Part shown: one piece after another, positions 18,010 through 26,609 of the stretch
How positions within the stretch are numbered: the stretch's first letter is position 1
Layout of the letters: each line of letters opens with the position of its first letter
Assembly: GCF_900108485.1 (NCBI RefSeq)
Contig: NZ_FNXF01000003.1
Location: 345,576-409,575, forward strand
Length of the DNA: 64,000 nt
From: Rheinheimera pacifica
GTDB taxonomy: Bacteria > Pseudomonadota > Gammaproteobacteria > Enterobacterales > Alteromonadaceae
Reading direction: 5' to 3'
The notes under the pieces: model-generated
The model's database searches: none
What the model was told of the DNA's origin: nothing
Seen by the model: only the letters and a program-made list of their open reading frames with translations
Program-made: the position numbers and the translations under genes

Positions 18010-19170
18010 ATGAGCAAACCACTTTTCGTTGAAATTAAAGGTGTGCAGTTTCGCAACAAAGGCGCTTATTTAATGCTGCTGGCCAGTCTTGAAGGCTTAA
18101 AAGGCATTGCCCGGCCGGTAGAGCTGGTGTTATCACCCGGCCCTAACCTGCCCTACCCCGAGCGCGCCCGTTTAGGTGCCTGGCAAAAGCTGTCATTCCG
18201 CCGCGGCGGTCTGGATTTAACGCCAATGATTGGCAAATTACCCGGCGCGGTGCAGCGGCTGTTTAACCGCTACGGCATGGTAAGCGAAAAACAAATTGAT
18301 TTAGTGCTCGAAGCCAGCGGCTTTGCCTATGGCGATCAGTGGCCACTGCGCTTTTTGCAAAACACCGCCAAAGAAGTCGTGCGTTTTGCCAAAGCCGGTA
18401 AACCCTTTGTGTTTATGCCGCAAGCCTTTGGCCCGTTTAAAACCGAAGACAGCAAAGCCGCCATGCGCGATATTATTAACCATGCCCGGCTGATTTTTGT
18501 CCGTGATCCGGTATCCTTGCAGCATTTACAAAGCTGCGTGCCTAACCTGCCAGAGTCCGTGGTATTAACACCGGATTTCACCGTCGGTTTAACAGCAAGG
18601 CCTAATGATGAGATCCCGGTGATTAATGGCCCTTACGCCGCTCTTATACCCAACAATAAGGTGGTATCTAAGTTTAACCATGCCGGAGCTGAGCAACTGC
18701 GCAACGATTACATTACCGCCTTTGCCGCTGCAGCCAACACCCTGGCTGGGGCCGGTATGCAATGCGTGCTGGTAAACCACGAAGGTAAAGAAGATGCCGA
18801 GCTTTGTGCAGAAATAGCCGCCAAAGCCCCGTGTCAGATAGTGCAAATTGAAGATCCGCTGGCGGTAAAAGCCTTTATCGGCAAAGCTGAACTGGCAATA
18901 AGCTCGCGTTTTCACGGCGCGGTAAATGCTCTTAGCCAGGGCGTACCCTGTATTGCCACCAGTTGGAGCCACAAATACCACGCCATGATGACCGATTTTG
19001 GCATGGGCGATTACTGCGTAGCTGAGCTTAGTGAACAAAACCTGCTGGACGCACTGGAGCAACTGCTGGATAACAAAACCACTTTAGCCGCAGAGGTAAA
19101 ACAAAAAGCCGCTGCGCTAAAACAGCAAAATGCCGCTATGTGGCAACGGCTGTATCAGGCTATCAGTTAA
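18010..19170 (+). CDS. Polysaccharide pyruvyl transferase family protein
   Basis: 386 residues. The family's two-domain layout is seen, with FVEIKGVQFRNKGAYLML at the N terminus, VFMPQAFGPF and FVRDPVSLQHLQ in the middle and the signature SSRFHGAVNALSQGVPCIATSWSHKY near residue 300. CsaB/WcaK-like members transfer pyruvate from phosphoenolpyruvate to a sugar, giving a ketal that makes the polymer acidic. It is the last gene of the plus-strand arm. No strong terminator follows it on the plus strand. The polymer of this locus is therefore probably pyruvylated; some family members may have other acceptors. Confidence 0.85.
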   Translation: MSKPLFVEIKGVQFRNKGAYLMLLASLEGLKGIARPVELVLSPGPNLPYPERARLGAWQKLSFRRGGLDLTPMIGKLPGAVQRLFNRYGMVSEKQIDLVLEASGFAYGDQWPLRFLQNTAKEVVRFAKAGKPFVFMPQAFGPFKTEDSKAAMRDIINHARLIFVRDPVSLQHLQSCVPNLPESVVLTPDFTVGLTARPNDEIPVINGPYAALIPNNKVVSKFNHAGAEQLRNDYITAFAAAANTLAGAGMQCVLVNHEGKEDAELCAEIAAKAPCQIVQIEDPLAVKAFIGKAELAISSRFHGAVNALSQGVPCIATSWSHKYHAMMTDFGMGDYCVAELSEQNLLDALEQLLDNKTTLAAEVKQKAAALKQQNAAMWQRLYQAIS

Positions 19171-19241
19171 ATAGCTGGTATTGTCTGGCGGCGAAGCTCT
19201 GTGACAGACGGGTTATTTAAACATTGATAAAGAAAAGAGAA

Positions 19242-19266
19242 TAACCCGGCATCTACTGCCGGGTTA
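19242..19266 (-). terminator. Rho-independent terminator of the 53-residue gene
   Basis: A perfect 10-bp stem (TAACCCGGCA and its complement) with a 5-base loop lies just after the small gene's stop. Read on the minus strand it is followed by TTCTCTTTTCTTT, a T-rich tail. On the plus strand no T-tract follows. Confidence 0.75.
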
Positions 19267-19271
19267 CATAC

Positions 19272-19433
19272 TTATGAGTTACGGCCACCTTGCCGTCTTG
19301 GACTACGATCTTTATCCGGATCGATTTCCCGCTCCGGCTTGACCGGTTTATGCTGATTTCTTTGCTCTTGTGAGCCCCCGTGACGCTTTTCTTCGTCCAT
19401 TGGACGACCACCTGGATTTTTCTGGTTAGCCAT
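19272..19433 (-). CDS. Small charged protein, 53 residues, unrecognised
   Basis: The frame has a strong ribosome binding site (AGGAGG seven bases before ATG) and its own terminator, so it is very probably a real gene although short. The product starts MANQKNPGGRPMDEEKRHGG and is almost wholly polar: many Lys, Arg, Asp, Glu, Gln, Gly and Pro, no hydrophobic core, no cysteine. It should be intrinsically disordered. It resembles in composition the small stress-induced hydrophilic proteins (KGG/GsiB-type), but I see no repeat that would assign it. Being next to a stationary-phase type catalase and a 23-residue membrane protein suggests a stress gene. An overlapping longer frame in another phase has no such support. 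Confidence 0.72.
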   Translation of the reverse strand: MANQKNPGGRPMDEEKRHGGSQEQRNQHKPVKPEREIDPDKDRSPRRQGGRNS

Positions 19434-19841
19434 AACAGGCCTCCTGCTAGTAAGTTAAATAAATTATCTGACTGCATGTATAAACAATGTTCACGCACAC
19501 TGTTCACGCAGCCCTGTTGCATAGTCAGTGCCATATAGTGCAAACCTCATCTTTCAGGCCCTTAAGTGTAAAATGTAAAATATTTGCATTGCACCACCCC
19601 AGAAAAAGTATGTAATTTTTTAACGATAAATTGCAAAAATTACTCACTTGTGTGCAGAAAACACACTTTATCCGGACCGCCATCCAACTTTACTACCCAC
19701 CGAAGTTGCCCTGCGCAGCCTGATGCCGCTGTCGCATCGGTCCGAAAGCCGCATGGTGGCTACATGGTCTAATTTATGCACCGCTCTACTTTGAAGCTGG
19801 ATCCTCTATAGGTCCGACCTTAACCGGAGAACTATTTATTT
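19434..19841. other. Non-coding region between small gene and catalase
   Basis: About 400 bp without a supported gene. It must contain the promoter of the minus-strand small gene and of katE. The katE-proximal half is unusually structured: CGGACCG near 19673 can pair with CGGTCCG at 19738-19744, a further GGTCCG is at 19811, and GTGTG/CACAC arms flank 19651-19668. This may be a folded 5' leader or a small RNA; no known riboswitch class is recognised. Confidence 0.35.
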
Positions 19842-22235
19842 ATGGCCACGAATAACAAATCTACGCAGTCAGCCCGGCTAAGCGGTAAAACCGCTAAAGC
19901 TGAAAAAACAGCTCCCCACAGACACAACAAGTTGCTTAAAACTAACGCTGTTACCATGCAACAAGCTGACGCAAGCGACGCTTTAGTCGCAGCTATGCCA
20001 TATAACAGTAATAAAAAACTCGAGCATGGCCACGATAATGCCGTGCTGCCCCCCGATGGCATAACAGTAAAACCTGATTCCGCAGCGTTAACTGCCAGCA
20101 CCCATACCGAGCAAGACGGCACAACAAAAACCGGTGCTGCAGCGCGGCCCGGCTCAAACCCAGCAAATGGCCCGCTTGACCGGGTTCGGGTAGACGCCAG
20201 CGAGCAGCCATTAACAACCAATCAGGGCGTACCGGTAGCTGATAATCAAAACAGTTTAAAAGCAGGCTTGCGTGGGCCGACACTATTGGAAGATTTTATT
20301 CTGCGTGAAAAAATCACCCATTTTGATCATGAGCGTATCCCCGAACGGGTGGTTCACGCCCGCGGCTCTGCCGCCCATGGCTACTTTGAAGCATATAAAG
20401 CGTTAACCCGATATACGCGTGCAGCACCATTTGCCGAAAAAGGCAAACGCACCCCGGTGTTTGTACGTTTTTCTACCGTGGCGGGCGAGCGCGGCTCGAA
20501 AGACACTGCGCGCGATGTGCGAGGCTTTGCCGTAAAGTTTTATACCGATGAAGGTAACTGGGATCTGGTGGGTAATAATATGCCAGTGTTCTTTATCCAG
20601 GATGCGATGAAATTTCCTGATCTGGTGCATGCTGTTAAGCCAGAGCCACATCACGGTATGCCGCAGGCGGCTTCAGCACACGACACTTTCTGGGACTTTG
20701 TATCCTTGATGCCCGAATCTACTCATATGCTGATGTGGTTAATGTCAGATCGGGCCATACCACGCAGTTACCGGATGATGCAGGGTTTTGGCGTGCATAC
20801 ATTCCGGCTGGTCAACCAACAGGGTGAAGCTGTATTTTGTAAATTCCACTGGAAGCCGCTGCTGGGCACCCATTCGCTGGTATGGGATGAAGCGGTAAAA
20901 ATATCCGGTGCCGATCCTGATTTCCACCGGCGCGATTTATGGGAAGCCATTGAGTCAGGCGAGTTCCCTGAATGGGAGCTGGCTGTGCAGATATTTACCG
21001 AAGAGCAGGCTGAAGGCTTCAGCTTCGATGTACTCGACTCGACCAAGTTAATTCCAGAAGAACTGGTGCCACTGACACCTGTCGGACGCATGGTGCTTAA
21101 TCGCAACCCTGATAACTTTTTCGCTGAAACAGAGCAAGTGGCATTCTGTACGGCACATATAATACCGGGCATCGACTTCTCTAATGATCCGCTGCTCGCC
21201 GGCCGTATTCATTCTTATGTGGATACGCAAATCAGCCGTCTGGGTGGGCCTAATTTTCACGAAATCCCGATTAATTCGCCGCTGGCACAGGTGCAGAATA
21301 ACCAACGCGATGGCATGCACCGCCAGGCGATAAACCGTGGCCGCGTTGCCTATGAACCAAACTCCCTGGCTGGTGGCTGCCCTTTTCAGGCCGGAAGCGC
21401 AGGCTTTATATCATTCCCCGAGGCCGTTAGAGAAGACAAAGTGCGCGGCAAGCCGGAAAAATTTGCCGAACATTATGCGCAGGCCACATTGTTTTACAAC
21501 AGCCAAACCGCTATTGAAAAAGCCCATATTGCTGCGGCCTTTCGCTTTGAATTAAGTAAAGTGGAAGTACCGGCGATACGCCAGCGGATGCTGTCATCGC
21601 TGGTAAATGTGTCACAGGAGCTGGCCGCAGAAGTCGCGACAGGTCTGGGTATGACGCTACCACAAGCGATGCCCAAAGCCATTGCGGAACCACCACCACC
21701 ACAGGTGACAGAGTCACCGGCGCTGTCACTGAAAGCACTGCCGGGCGAATGCGGTATACGTACCCGCCAGATTGCCGTACTGATCGACAACGGTGTGCAC
21801 TACCCCTCGCTGCTATCGCTGTATAAAGCGCTAACCGATGCCGGAGCTGTCATGCATTTTGTTGGCCCGCGGGTAGGCACTTTCGTTAGTAGCAGCAACG
21901 AACAAATATTGGCAAATAAGTCGATGGAAAATTCGCCGTCAGTACTGTTTGACGCGCTGATATTGCCCGATGGCAACGACGCTGTGCAAACACTTGCAGG
22001 CTGTATGGATACCACCGATTTTATCAATAATCAGTTCCGCCATGGTAAAGCCATTCTTGCCGTAGGCGCCGGCAGGCAACTACTGAAAATGGTTGGTATT
22101 GACGCTGACAGCACTAAAGCTAACGGCATTCTGCTGGCCGACAGCAGTAAAGTAGAAGAGATAGCCTCAACTTTTATTAAGGCTGTGGCAGCGCACCGGC
22201 ATCCATCACGTGACGCTAAACCGGCAACTACCTGA
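19842..22235 (+). CDS. katE: Large-subunit monofunctional catalase (HPII type)
   Basis: 797 residues; converts hydrogen peroxide to water and oxygen with heme. Residues 1-140 are a hydrophilic tail; the catalase core follows with active-site His172 ([12 protein letters not shown]), Asn245 (VGNNMPVFF) and heme-ligand Tyr459 ([15 protein letters not shown]). These are all 44 positions later than E. coli HPII His128, Asn201 and Tyr415, so the tail is 44 residues longer. The C-terminal 150 residues form the flavodoxin/DJ-1-like domain ([20 protein letters not shown]) of large clade 2 catalases. At the position of HPII His392, which bonds to the heme tyrosine, there is Cys436, so that crosslink should be absent. 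The ATG lies 15 bases after CGGAGA. Probably stationary-phase or stress regulated, as in the family. Confidence 0.95.
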   Translation: MATNNKSTQSARLSGKTAKAEKTAPHRHNKLLKTNAVTMQQADASDALVAAMPYNSNKKLEHGHDNAVLPPDGITVKPDSAALTASTHTEQDGTTKTGAAARPGSNPANGPLDRVRVDASEQPLTTNQGVPVADNQNSLKAGLRGPTLLEDFILREKITHFDHERIPERVVHARGSAAHGYFEAYKALTRYTRAAPFAEKGKRTPVFVRFSTVAGERGSKDTARDVRGFAVKFYTDEGNWDLVGNNMPVFFIQDAMKFPDLVHAVKPEPHHGMPQAASAHDTFWDFVSLMPESTHMLMWLMSDRAIPRSYRMMQGFGVHTFRLVNQQGEAVFCKFHWKPLLGTHSLVWDEAVKISGADPDFHRRDLWEAIESGEFPEWELAVQIFTEEQAEGFSFDVLDSTKLIPEELVPLTPVGRMVLNRNPDNFFAETEQVAFCTAHIIPGIDFSNDPLLAGRIHSYVDTQISRLGGPNFHEIPINSPLAQVQNNQRDGMHRQAINRGRVAYEPNSLAGGCPFQAGSAGFISFPEAVREDKVRGKPEKFAEHYAQATLFYNSQTAIEKAHIAAAFRFELSKVEVPAIRQRMLSSLVNVSQELAAEVATGLGMTLPQAMPKAIAEPPPPQVTESPALSLKALPGECGIRTRQIAVLIDNGVHYPSLLSLYKALTDAGAVMHFVGPRVGTFVSSSNEQILANKSMENSPSVLFDALILPDGNDAVQTLAGCMDTTDFINNQFRHGKAILAVGAGRQLLKMVGIDADSTKANGILLADSSKVEEIASTFIKAVAAHRHPSRDAKPATT

Positions 22236-22285
22236 TGTCACACCTGATATTACTTTAATTTCACCCTCAACAATTGGAGAGAGTT

Positions 22286-23242
22286 ATGTCAACTATTACT
22301 ACAGCAGCTAAACCAGTGGTGGCACCCGGTATTGCAACCCCTGCTGACAGGGAGACAGGCAATAACAGTGCCGTATCTTGGGCCGCAATCTTTGCCGGAG
22401 CAGCAGGTGCGGCAGCTTTGTCACTGATATTAGTGATCCTCGGCACTGGCCTGGGATTTTCCGCTGTGTCGCCCTGGCGAACGGAGGGGGTCAGTGCCAG
22501 CAAGATCGGCTTCGCCGCCATTGCCTGGTTAAGCTTCACCCAGATCGCCGCATCTGGTATGGGTGGTTATCTGGCCGGGCGGCTGCGCACCAAGTGGACG
22601 GCAGTGCACAGCGATGAAGTGTATTTTCGCGATACAGCGCATGGCTTTCTTACCTGGGCAGTTGCTACTTTGCTGACAGCAGCGGTATTTACCTCAGTAA
22701 TCGGTGCGGTTGCCAGTGCCGGTGTTCGCGCCGGAGCTGATATTGCAGGTACAGCAGCCGCTGGTACCGCAGTAGTCAGCACAGCAAGCAGCTCAGCTGC
22801 AATGCCAGGGCAGACAGGCAATGACGATAACGGGCAAAGCAACACCCTTGAGTATTACGTTGATGCTTTGTTCAGGGCACCAGCCAGTGGTAGCCGGGGC
22901 CAGGGAGCTGAGGCTACAGAAATCCCTGCTGATGAGGTGATGCGGATATTTGTGCGGGCACTACGCACGGAGACTCTGCCACAAGAAGATCAACGTTATA
23001 TCGCTCAACTCATTGCACAACATACTGATATCAGCCAGCAGGAAGCACAGCAACGCGTGGCCAGCGGTTTTGAGCAAGCCCAAACTACGCTAAAAGAAGC
23101 AGAAGATAAGGTTCGCCAGGCCGCAGATGAAGCACGTAAAGCATCGGCTTACACAGCACTGTGGATGTTTGTTGCTTTAATGATGGGTGCTTTTATCGCC
23201 AGTCTGATGGCAGTATTCGGTGGACGTCAACGCGATGTGTAA
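22286..23242 (+). CDS. Membrane protein of stress clusters (PhnA-like hypothetical)
   Basis: 318 residues from the ATG with GGAGAGAG upstream (the open frame extends four codons further back). There are Gly/Ala-rich membrane segments at about 30-58 and 70-95, a third at about 112-135, and a last one at 292-312. SWAAIFAGAAGAAALSLILV and LGTGLGFSAVSPW match my memory of small hypothetical membrane proteins annotated PhnA-like in other proteobacteria. Between them lies a long soluble, Gln/Glu/Ala-rich helical part (about 180-285). It follows katE by 50 bp and precedes a 23-codon gene, so it is likely co-expressed under stress. No biochemical role is known. Confidence 0.7.
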   Translation: MSTITTAAKPVVAPGIATPADRETGNNSAVSWAAIFAGAAGAAALSLILVILGTGLGFSAVSPWRTEGVSASKIGFAAIAWLSFTQIAASGMGGYLAGRLRTKWTAVHSDEVYFRDTAHGFLTWAVATLLTAAVFTSVIGAVASAGVRAGADIAGTAAAGTAVVSTASSSAAMPGQTGNDDNGQSNTLEYYVDALFRAPASGSRGQGAEATEIPADEVMRIFVRALRTETLPQEDQRYIAQLIAQHTDISQQEAQQRVASGFEQAQTTLKEAEDKVRQAADEARKASAYTALWMFVALMMGAFIASLMAVFGGRQRDV

Positions 23243-23272
23243 ATCGCATTTAAATATTTGAAAGGAGGTTTT

Positions 23273-23344
23273 ATGCGTTCAATATTACTTTGGTTTCTCG
23301 GAGTACCCATTCCGATTGTCATTTTAATTGCTTTACTGTTTTAA
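23273..23344 (+). CDS. 23-residue hydrophobic small membrane protein
   Basis: An ATG with a near-perfect ribosome site (AAAGGAGG six bases upstream) opens a frame of 23 codons, MRSILLWFLGVPIPIVILIA and LLF. It is a single membrane span with a central Gly-x-Pro-x-Pro kink and one N-terminal Arg. Very similar tiny proteins (RxILxWLLGVPxPIxIL pattern) are, to my recollection, common in proteobacterial stress clusters and usually missed by gene callers. It lies 30 bp after the membrane protein gene and just before a strong terminator, so it closes the katE transcript. Function unknown. Confidence 0.75.
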   Translation: MRSILLWFLGVPIPIVILIALLF

Positions 23345-23374
23345 CCTGCGGATCAGTTGTTCCCGCGTATAACA

Positions 23375-23412
23375 CAAAAAAGAGCGCGCTTACTGAAGCG
23401 CGCTCTGGTTCT
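23375..23412. terminator. Bidirectional terminator between katE operon and rhodanese gene
   Basis: A perfect 10-bp stem (AGAGCGCGCT, 23381-23390, with its complement at 23397-23406) and a 6-base loop. The minus-strand side is followed by TTTTTTGTG, the plus-strand side by GGTTCTTCTT, so it is strongest for the minus-strand rhodanese gene but can serve both. Confidence 0.8.
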
Positions 23413-23447
23413 TCTTAGTGAAGAATACAGCAGGTAAGGCACCGGCT

Positions 23448-23780
23448 TTAGGCTTCCTCTTTCTGGCTTTCCCAGTCTTCCATCCCACCTTCGTAATCAT
23501 ACACATTAACAAAGCCAGCTTGATCAAGTGCTTTGGCCGCGTTTAGCGAAACGTCGCATTGCTTATTTGCGCAATAAACAATGATCTTCCGATTTTTATT
23601 TTCACCAGTAACCTTGGTCACATCTTCTACAAAATTGTCATTGTCAGGAAAGGGAATATTAATTGACGTACGAATATGCTTTTCGTTAAAAGCGTCTACG
23701 GGCAGCGCATTAATCAACACAAAATCTTCGTCGTTCACTTCATTCATGCGTTTAATATCCGCTTTGGTAACCGTTTTCAT
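23448..23780 (-). CDS. Rhodanese-domain protein
   Basis: 110 residues, a single rhodanese domain. HIRTSINIP (about 35-43) is the conserved entry motif and Cys70 in IIVYCANKQC is the predicted sulfur-carrying cysteine; the loop C-A-N-K-Q-C is one that occurs in single-domain sulfurtransferases. A start ATG with AGGAG upstream fits. Such proteins move sulfane sulfur or detoxify thiols; the acceptor is unknown. There is a very acidic C terminus. It stands alone, convergent with the katE operon. Confidence 0.85.
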   Translation of the reverse strand: MKTVTKADIKRMNEVNDEDFVLINALPVDAFNEKHIRTSINIPFPDNDNFVEDVTKVTGENKNRKIIVYCANKQCDVSLNAAKALDQAGFVNVYDYEGGMEDWESQKEEA

Positions 23781-24060
23781 AGCATCTCCTCTTTCAGTAT
23801 CAGTTGTGTGCCGGAGTCAGACTACGTACACCAGGCACGTGAAAATGAATTTAGATCTTGCCTGACAAAGGTTGCAAAAAATGAACCAAAGCAATTTTAT
23901 CAACTTATTTTAGTCGCCTACCAGCAAAGGCCCGCATGTACGCCTTGACGTCCGTTGCCAATGGAGATTTAAGATAAATTAACCTGAAATTATTACAGCG
24001 CGCATTGAAGTTATTGCAACAGACGAGCACATGCTGGGATGATTTCTAACAGAAACCCAT
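23781..24060. other. Non-coding gap upstream of the rhodanese gene
   Basis: 280 bp with no supported gene, holding the rhodanese promoter. It includes a GTTGCAA/TTGCAAC pair of short inverted segments near 23870 and 24012 but nothing I can name. Confidence 0.3.
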
Positions 24061-24444
24061 CTACACCGTGCTGAGTATCGGCAGTATGCCCCGCCCGACT
24101 AACCAACTAAGCACGGCCAGATTAACCAGTACAGTAAGCCAAAACACGGTAAGAAAGGCACGCTTTTTTGATTTATGCCGCAGATAGCTTTGCGCCAGCA
24201 AAGCACCGGGCCAGCCACCGATCAGCGATAACAACTGTAAATGTGCTTCCGGTATACGCCAGCGGCCAGCCTGGGCTTTGCGCTTATCCAGCCAGTAACT
24301 GATAAACGTAAACAGACTAATAACAGCGTAAGCGGCAATAATGTATAGCGGTAACCTTTCCAAAGCGAACGCCACTGCAAGCGCTGCGCTAAAAACAGCT
24401 ACCAATAGCAGCGGCCAACGGATAATTTTTCCTTGTACGCGCAT
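24061..24444 (-). CDS. DUF1294 membrane protein
   Basis: 127 residues with four membrane segments. The DUF1294 pattern is clear: YWLDKRKAQAGRWRIPEAHL followed by SLIGGWPGALLAQSYLRHKSKKRAFL. In many gammaproteobacteria DUF1294 is fused behind a cold-shock domain; here there is no such domain. The start shares a 7-bp gap with the DUF4440 gene upstream, so the two are probably one transcript. Function unknown. Confidence 0.85.
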   Translation of the reverse strand: MRVQGKIIRWPLLLVAVFSAALAVAFALERLPLYIIAAYAVISLFTFISYWLDKRKAQAGRWRIPEAHLQLLSLIGGWPGALLAQSYLRHKSKKRAFLTVFWLTVLVNLAVLSWLVGRGILPILSTV

Positions 24445-24451
24445 TGCTGTT

Positions 24452-24880
24452 TTACTTTGCCTTAATCGTCGCCTGCCAGTTTACCGCCTGCCATTGGCCG
24501 TTTTTACGCACAAAAGTACCGCTGTTTAAATAACGTTTGGTATCAACGCCCGATCTGCCCACCAGTACAAAAGCCACCACTGCGGTATCGCCGTATTGCA
24601 TAATGCGCACATCTTCGCTGCTATACACGGTGTCTATCTCTTCTGGCTTTAACATGCCGCGGCTGGCTACGCCTTGCATCAGCTCAACCTTACCAAAGCG
24701 CGTGCCGCTTGAACTGGTGTAAATAAGTTCGTCAGCCCAGTATTTATTGTGAATAGCGGCATCGTTGCGGGTTGCGCCATCTAAAAATTCGCTTAGTAGT
24801 GCAGTAAGTTCGGCTTTGTCGTCGGCCAGGGCCAGAGTTGGTATTAATAGCAGCGTGGCGAGCAGTAGGCTGGTTTTCAT
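24452..24880 (-). CDS. Secreted DUF4440/NTF2-like protein
   Basis: 142 residues. MKTSLLLATLLLIPTLALA is a signal peptide. The mature part has the NTF2-like cone fold pattern of DUF4440: FLDGATRNDAAIHNKYWADEL, a SSSGTRFGKVELMQ turn, and the closing strands VVAFVLVGR and TFVRKNGQWQAVNWQATI. Proteins of this kind bind small ligands or act as simple enzymes; nothing here shows which. It is upstream of the DUF1294 gene. Confidence 0.8.
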   Translation of the reverse strand: MKTSLLLATLLLIPTLALADDKAELTALLSEFLDGATRNDAAIHNKYWADELIYTSSSGTRFGKVELMQGVASRGMLKPEEIDTVYSSEDVRIMQYGDTAVVAFVLVGRSGVDTKRYLNSGTFVRKNGQWQAVNWQATIKAK

Positions 24881-24939
24881 AGTGGGTTCCCTCTTATGTA
24901 CTCAGTTTTTTATCAGTTAAACTACCACACAATAAAGCG

Positions 24940-25230
24940 TTAAGGTAACCAGGGCTGCAAATCCTGCGAGCCAAGTACTGCCAAAATATCTACCGTATTA
25001 CCGTCGAGGCGGTAATAAATACTGTCAACACCACAGAGGCAACGGCGATAGCCTGGCCTGATATGATCTACCGATTGATACAAAAATGGATTATTAGCAA
25101 TTTGTTCAAACATGCTGAAAAACGCATAAAAGTAATGATCCGCCTGCTGTTGGCCAAAACGCTCTGCTCCATAGTAATAAATGCGCCGCAAATCTTCTTT
25201 CGCCAGATTAGACAGCCGCACTTCATACAT
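24940..25230 (-). CDS. parE: ParE/RelE-family toxin
   Basis: 96 residues, the size of ParE. The family pattern is visible: YEVRLSNLAKEDLRRIYYYGAERFGQQQA at the N terminus, PGYRRCLCGVDSIYYRLDGNTVDILAVL at the C terminus. ParE toxins poison DNA gyrase; RelE relatives cut mRNA, and the tyrosine-rich C-terminal strand fits ParE better. The gene starts 8 bp inside the antitoxin gene, the classical arrangement. It lies in a tract of two such modules. Confidence 0.88.
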   Translation of the reverse strand: MYEVRLSNLAKEDLRRIYYYGAERFGQQQADHYFYAFFSMFEQIANNPFLYQSVDHIRPGYRRCLCGVDSIYYRLDGNTVDILAVLGSQDLQPWLP

Positions 25231-25459
25231 GCTTAGCTAAGCCTTGCTTAAACTCCTGTAACATATCTTCTGCACTTTGGCTGATAAAACCGCTTTGCTC
25301 AGCTAAAGCCAGCCTCTGGTTAATTGCCTCTGCGCGACGGGCATTACGGATAAGCTCGTTAATCAGCTCGCTTTTGCTGCTGTACTCAGCGCCTTCACTC
25401 ACTTGTTGCTGCAGCCATTCATCATTTGGCTGACTCAGGGTAATGCTCTGACGGGGCAT
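25223..25459 (-). CDS. parD: ParD-family antitoxin
   Basis: 78 residues from the ATG with AAGGTGA upstream (a GTG three codons earlier is possible). SITLSQPNDEWLQQQVSEG followed by YSSKSELINELIRNARR is the ribbon-helix-helix DNA-binding region of ParD; the acidic C-terminal half would wrap the toxin. It should neutralise the overlapping ParE and repress its own promoter. Confidence 0.87.
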   Translation of the reverse strand: MPRQSITLSQPNDEWLQQQVSEGAEYSSKSELINELIRNARRAEAINQRLALAEQSGFISQSAEDMLQEFKQGLAKHV

Positions 25460-25647
25460 AACGTTCACCTTTGCATTTGGTGCATAACTGCATCAAAAAT
25501 ACACCACGACTAACCGGTGTGCAATTTTTTAAGTGCGGTCATATAAAAATATTGACCTTAAGTTAAGTTGAGCTTTTACAGTGCCTGCGTTTTACAACAG
25601 GCGCTTAGCTTAATTCTTCTTAATCCGCATATTTCAGGAGTTGTTCA

Positions 25648-26553
25648 ATGAGTTCAGCCGTACCGCAAGCCCGCTGGTTCGATATTGGTTTAACCGCTGC
25701 CGCACCATTAATTTGGGGCAGCACTTATCTGGTTACCACAGAGTTTCTGCCGCCCGATGTACCGCTGCTGTCTGCCACACTGCGTACCCTGCCGGTTGGC
25801 TTACTAATGTTGCTGTGTCTGCGCCAACTGCCGGCTAAAGGCTGGTGGGGCAAAATTTTTCTGCTCGGCATGCTGAACATCGGCATCTTTCAGGCGCTAC
25901 TGTTTGTGGCCGCCTATCGCTTGCCCGGTGGCGTGGCAGCAACCGTTGGCGCCATTCAACCGCTGGTGGTGGTACTACTGGGCTGGGCAGTGCTGAATGC
26001 CAGAACCAGCGTGCTAAGCTGGATTGCCGCACTGTGTGGTTTAGCCGGCGTGGCCATGTTGGTGCTGGGGCCGGCCGCGAAATTGGATGTTATCGGCGTA
26101 GCCGCAGCGGCGGCAGGTGCCTTTGCCATGGCCTGCGGTACTTTACTGACCAAAAAATGGCTGCCGCCAGCCAGCGCTATGGTACTAACCAGTTGGCAGC
26201 TAACGGCCGGTGGTCTGTTTTTATTACCGCTGGCTCTGCTGTTTGAAACCTTGCCAGCCCAACTTAGCCTGGCTAACGTTTTTGGCTATATCTGGCTGGG
26301 GTTAATCGGCACCGGCTTAACCTATGTGTTTTGGCTACGCGGGGTAATGAAAATGCCGGCAGCGGCCGTAACCACCCTTAGCCTGCTTAGCCCGCTAAGT
26401 GCTACCGTACTGGGCGCATTGGTGCTGCAACAAAAACTAACACTGCTGCAAAGTGTCGGTATGGCGCTGGTATTACTTGGGGTCTGGCTGGGGCAGCGCA
26501 CTACTGTTATAGTGCCGACCTCTGCTCAAGCGAAGCTTAAAGTAAGCAGTTGA
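25648..26553 (+). CDS. EamA/DMT-family transporter
   Basis: 301 residues with ten membrane segments in two EamA repeats (about 12-140 and 150-290). IWGSTYLVTTEFLP at the start and FWLRGVMKMPAAAVTTLSLLSPLSATVLGAL in the second repeat are typical of metabolite/drug exporters of the YdcZ/RhaT-like superfamily. It would sit in the inner membrane and export amino acids or related small molecules. The substrate is not inferable. It has a ribosome site AGGAG nine bases upstream and lies alone between two toxin-antitoxin modules. Confidence 0.88.
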   Translation: MSSAVPQARWFDIGLTAAAPLIWGSTYLVTTEFLPPDVPLLSATLRTLPVGLLMLLCLRQLPAKGWWGKIFLLGMLNIGIFQALLFVAAYRLPGGVAATVGAIQPLVVVLLGWAVLNARTSVLSWIAALCGLAGVAMLVLGPAAKLDVIGVAAAAAGAFAMACGTLLTKKWLPPASAMVLTSWQLTAGGLFLLPLALLFETLPAQLSLANVFGYIWLGLIGTGLTYVFWLRGVMKMPAAAVTTLSLLSPLSATVLGALVLQQKLTLLQSVGMALVLLGVWLGQRTTVIVPTSAQAKLKVSS

Positions 26554-26588
26554 GCAGAGAAAAAGGCGCCGCGGCGCCTTTTCTGCTC
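26551..26588. terminator. Bidirectional terminator after the DMT gene
   Basis: A long hairpin around the palindrome GGCGCCGCGGCGCC with A-rich and T-rich arms and an outer GAGCAG/CTGCTC stem. It can stop transcription both from the DMT gene and from the convergent ParE gene. Its 22-bp core (26561-26582) is repeated exactly at 27203-27224. Confidence 0.8.
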
Positions 26589-26609
26589 GTATCGGATGTG
26601 AAATTAAAT

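Noticed and set aside
18301..19062. Long reverse-strand frames inside the pyruvyl transferase gene
   Set aside because: Shadows of a clear family member; no motifs and no ribosome sites.
19253..19543. 96-codon frame over the small 53-residue gene
   Set aside because: Different phase, no ribosome site, and the shorter frame has both a strong ribosome site and its own terminator.
20768..21172. Reverse-strand frames inside katE
   Set aside because: Shadow frames of a strongly conserved catalase.
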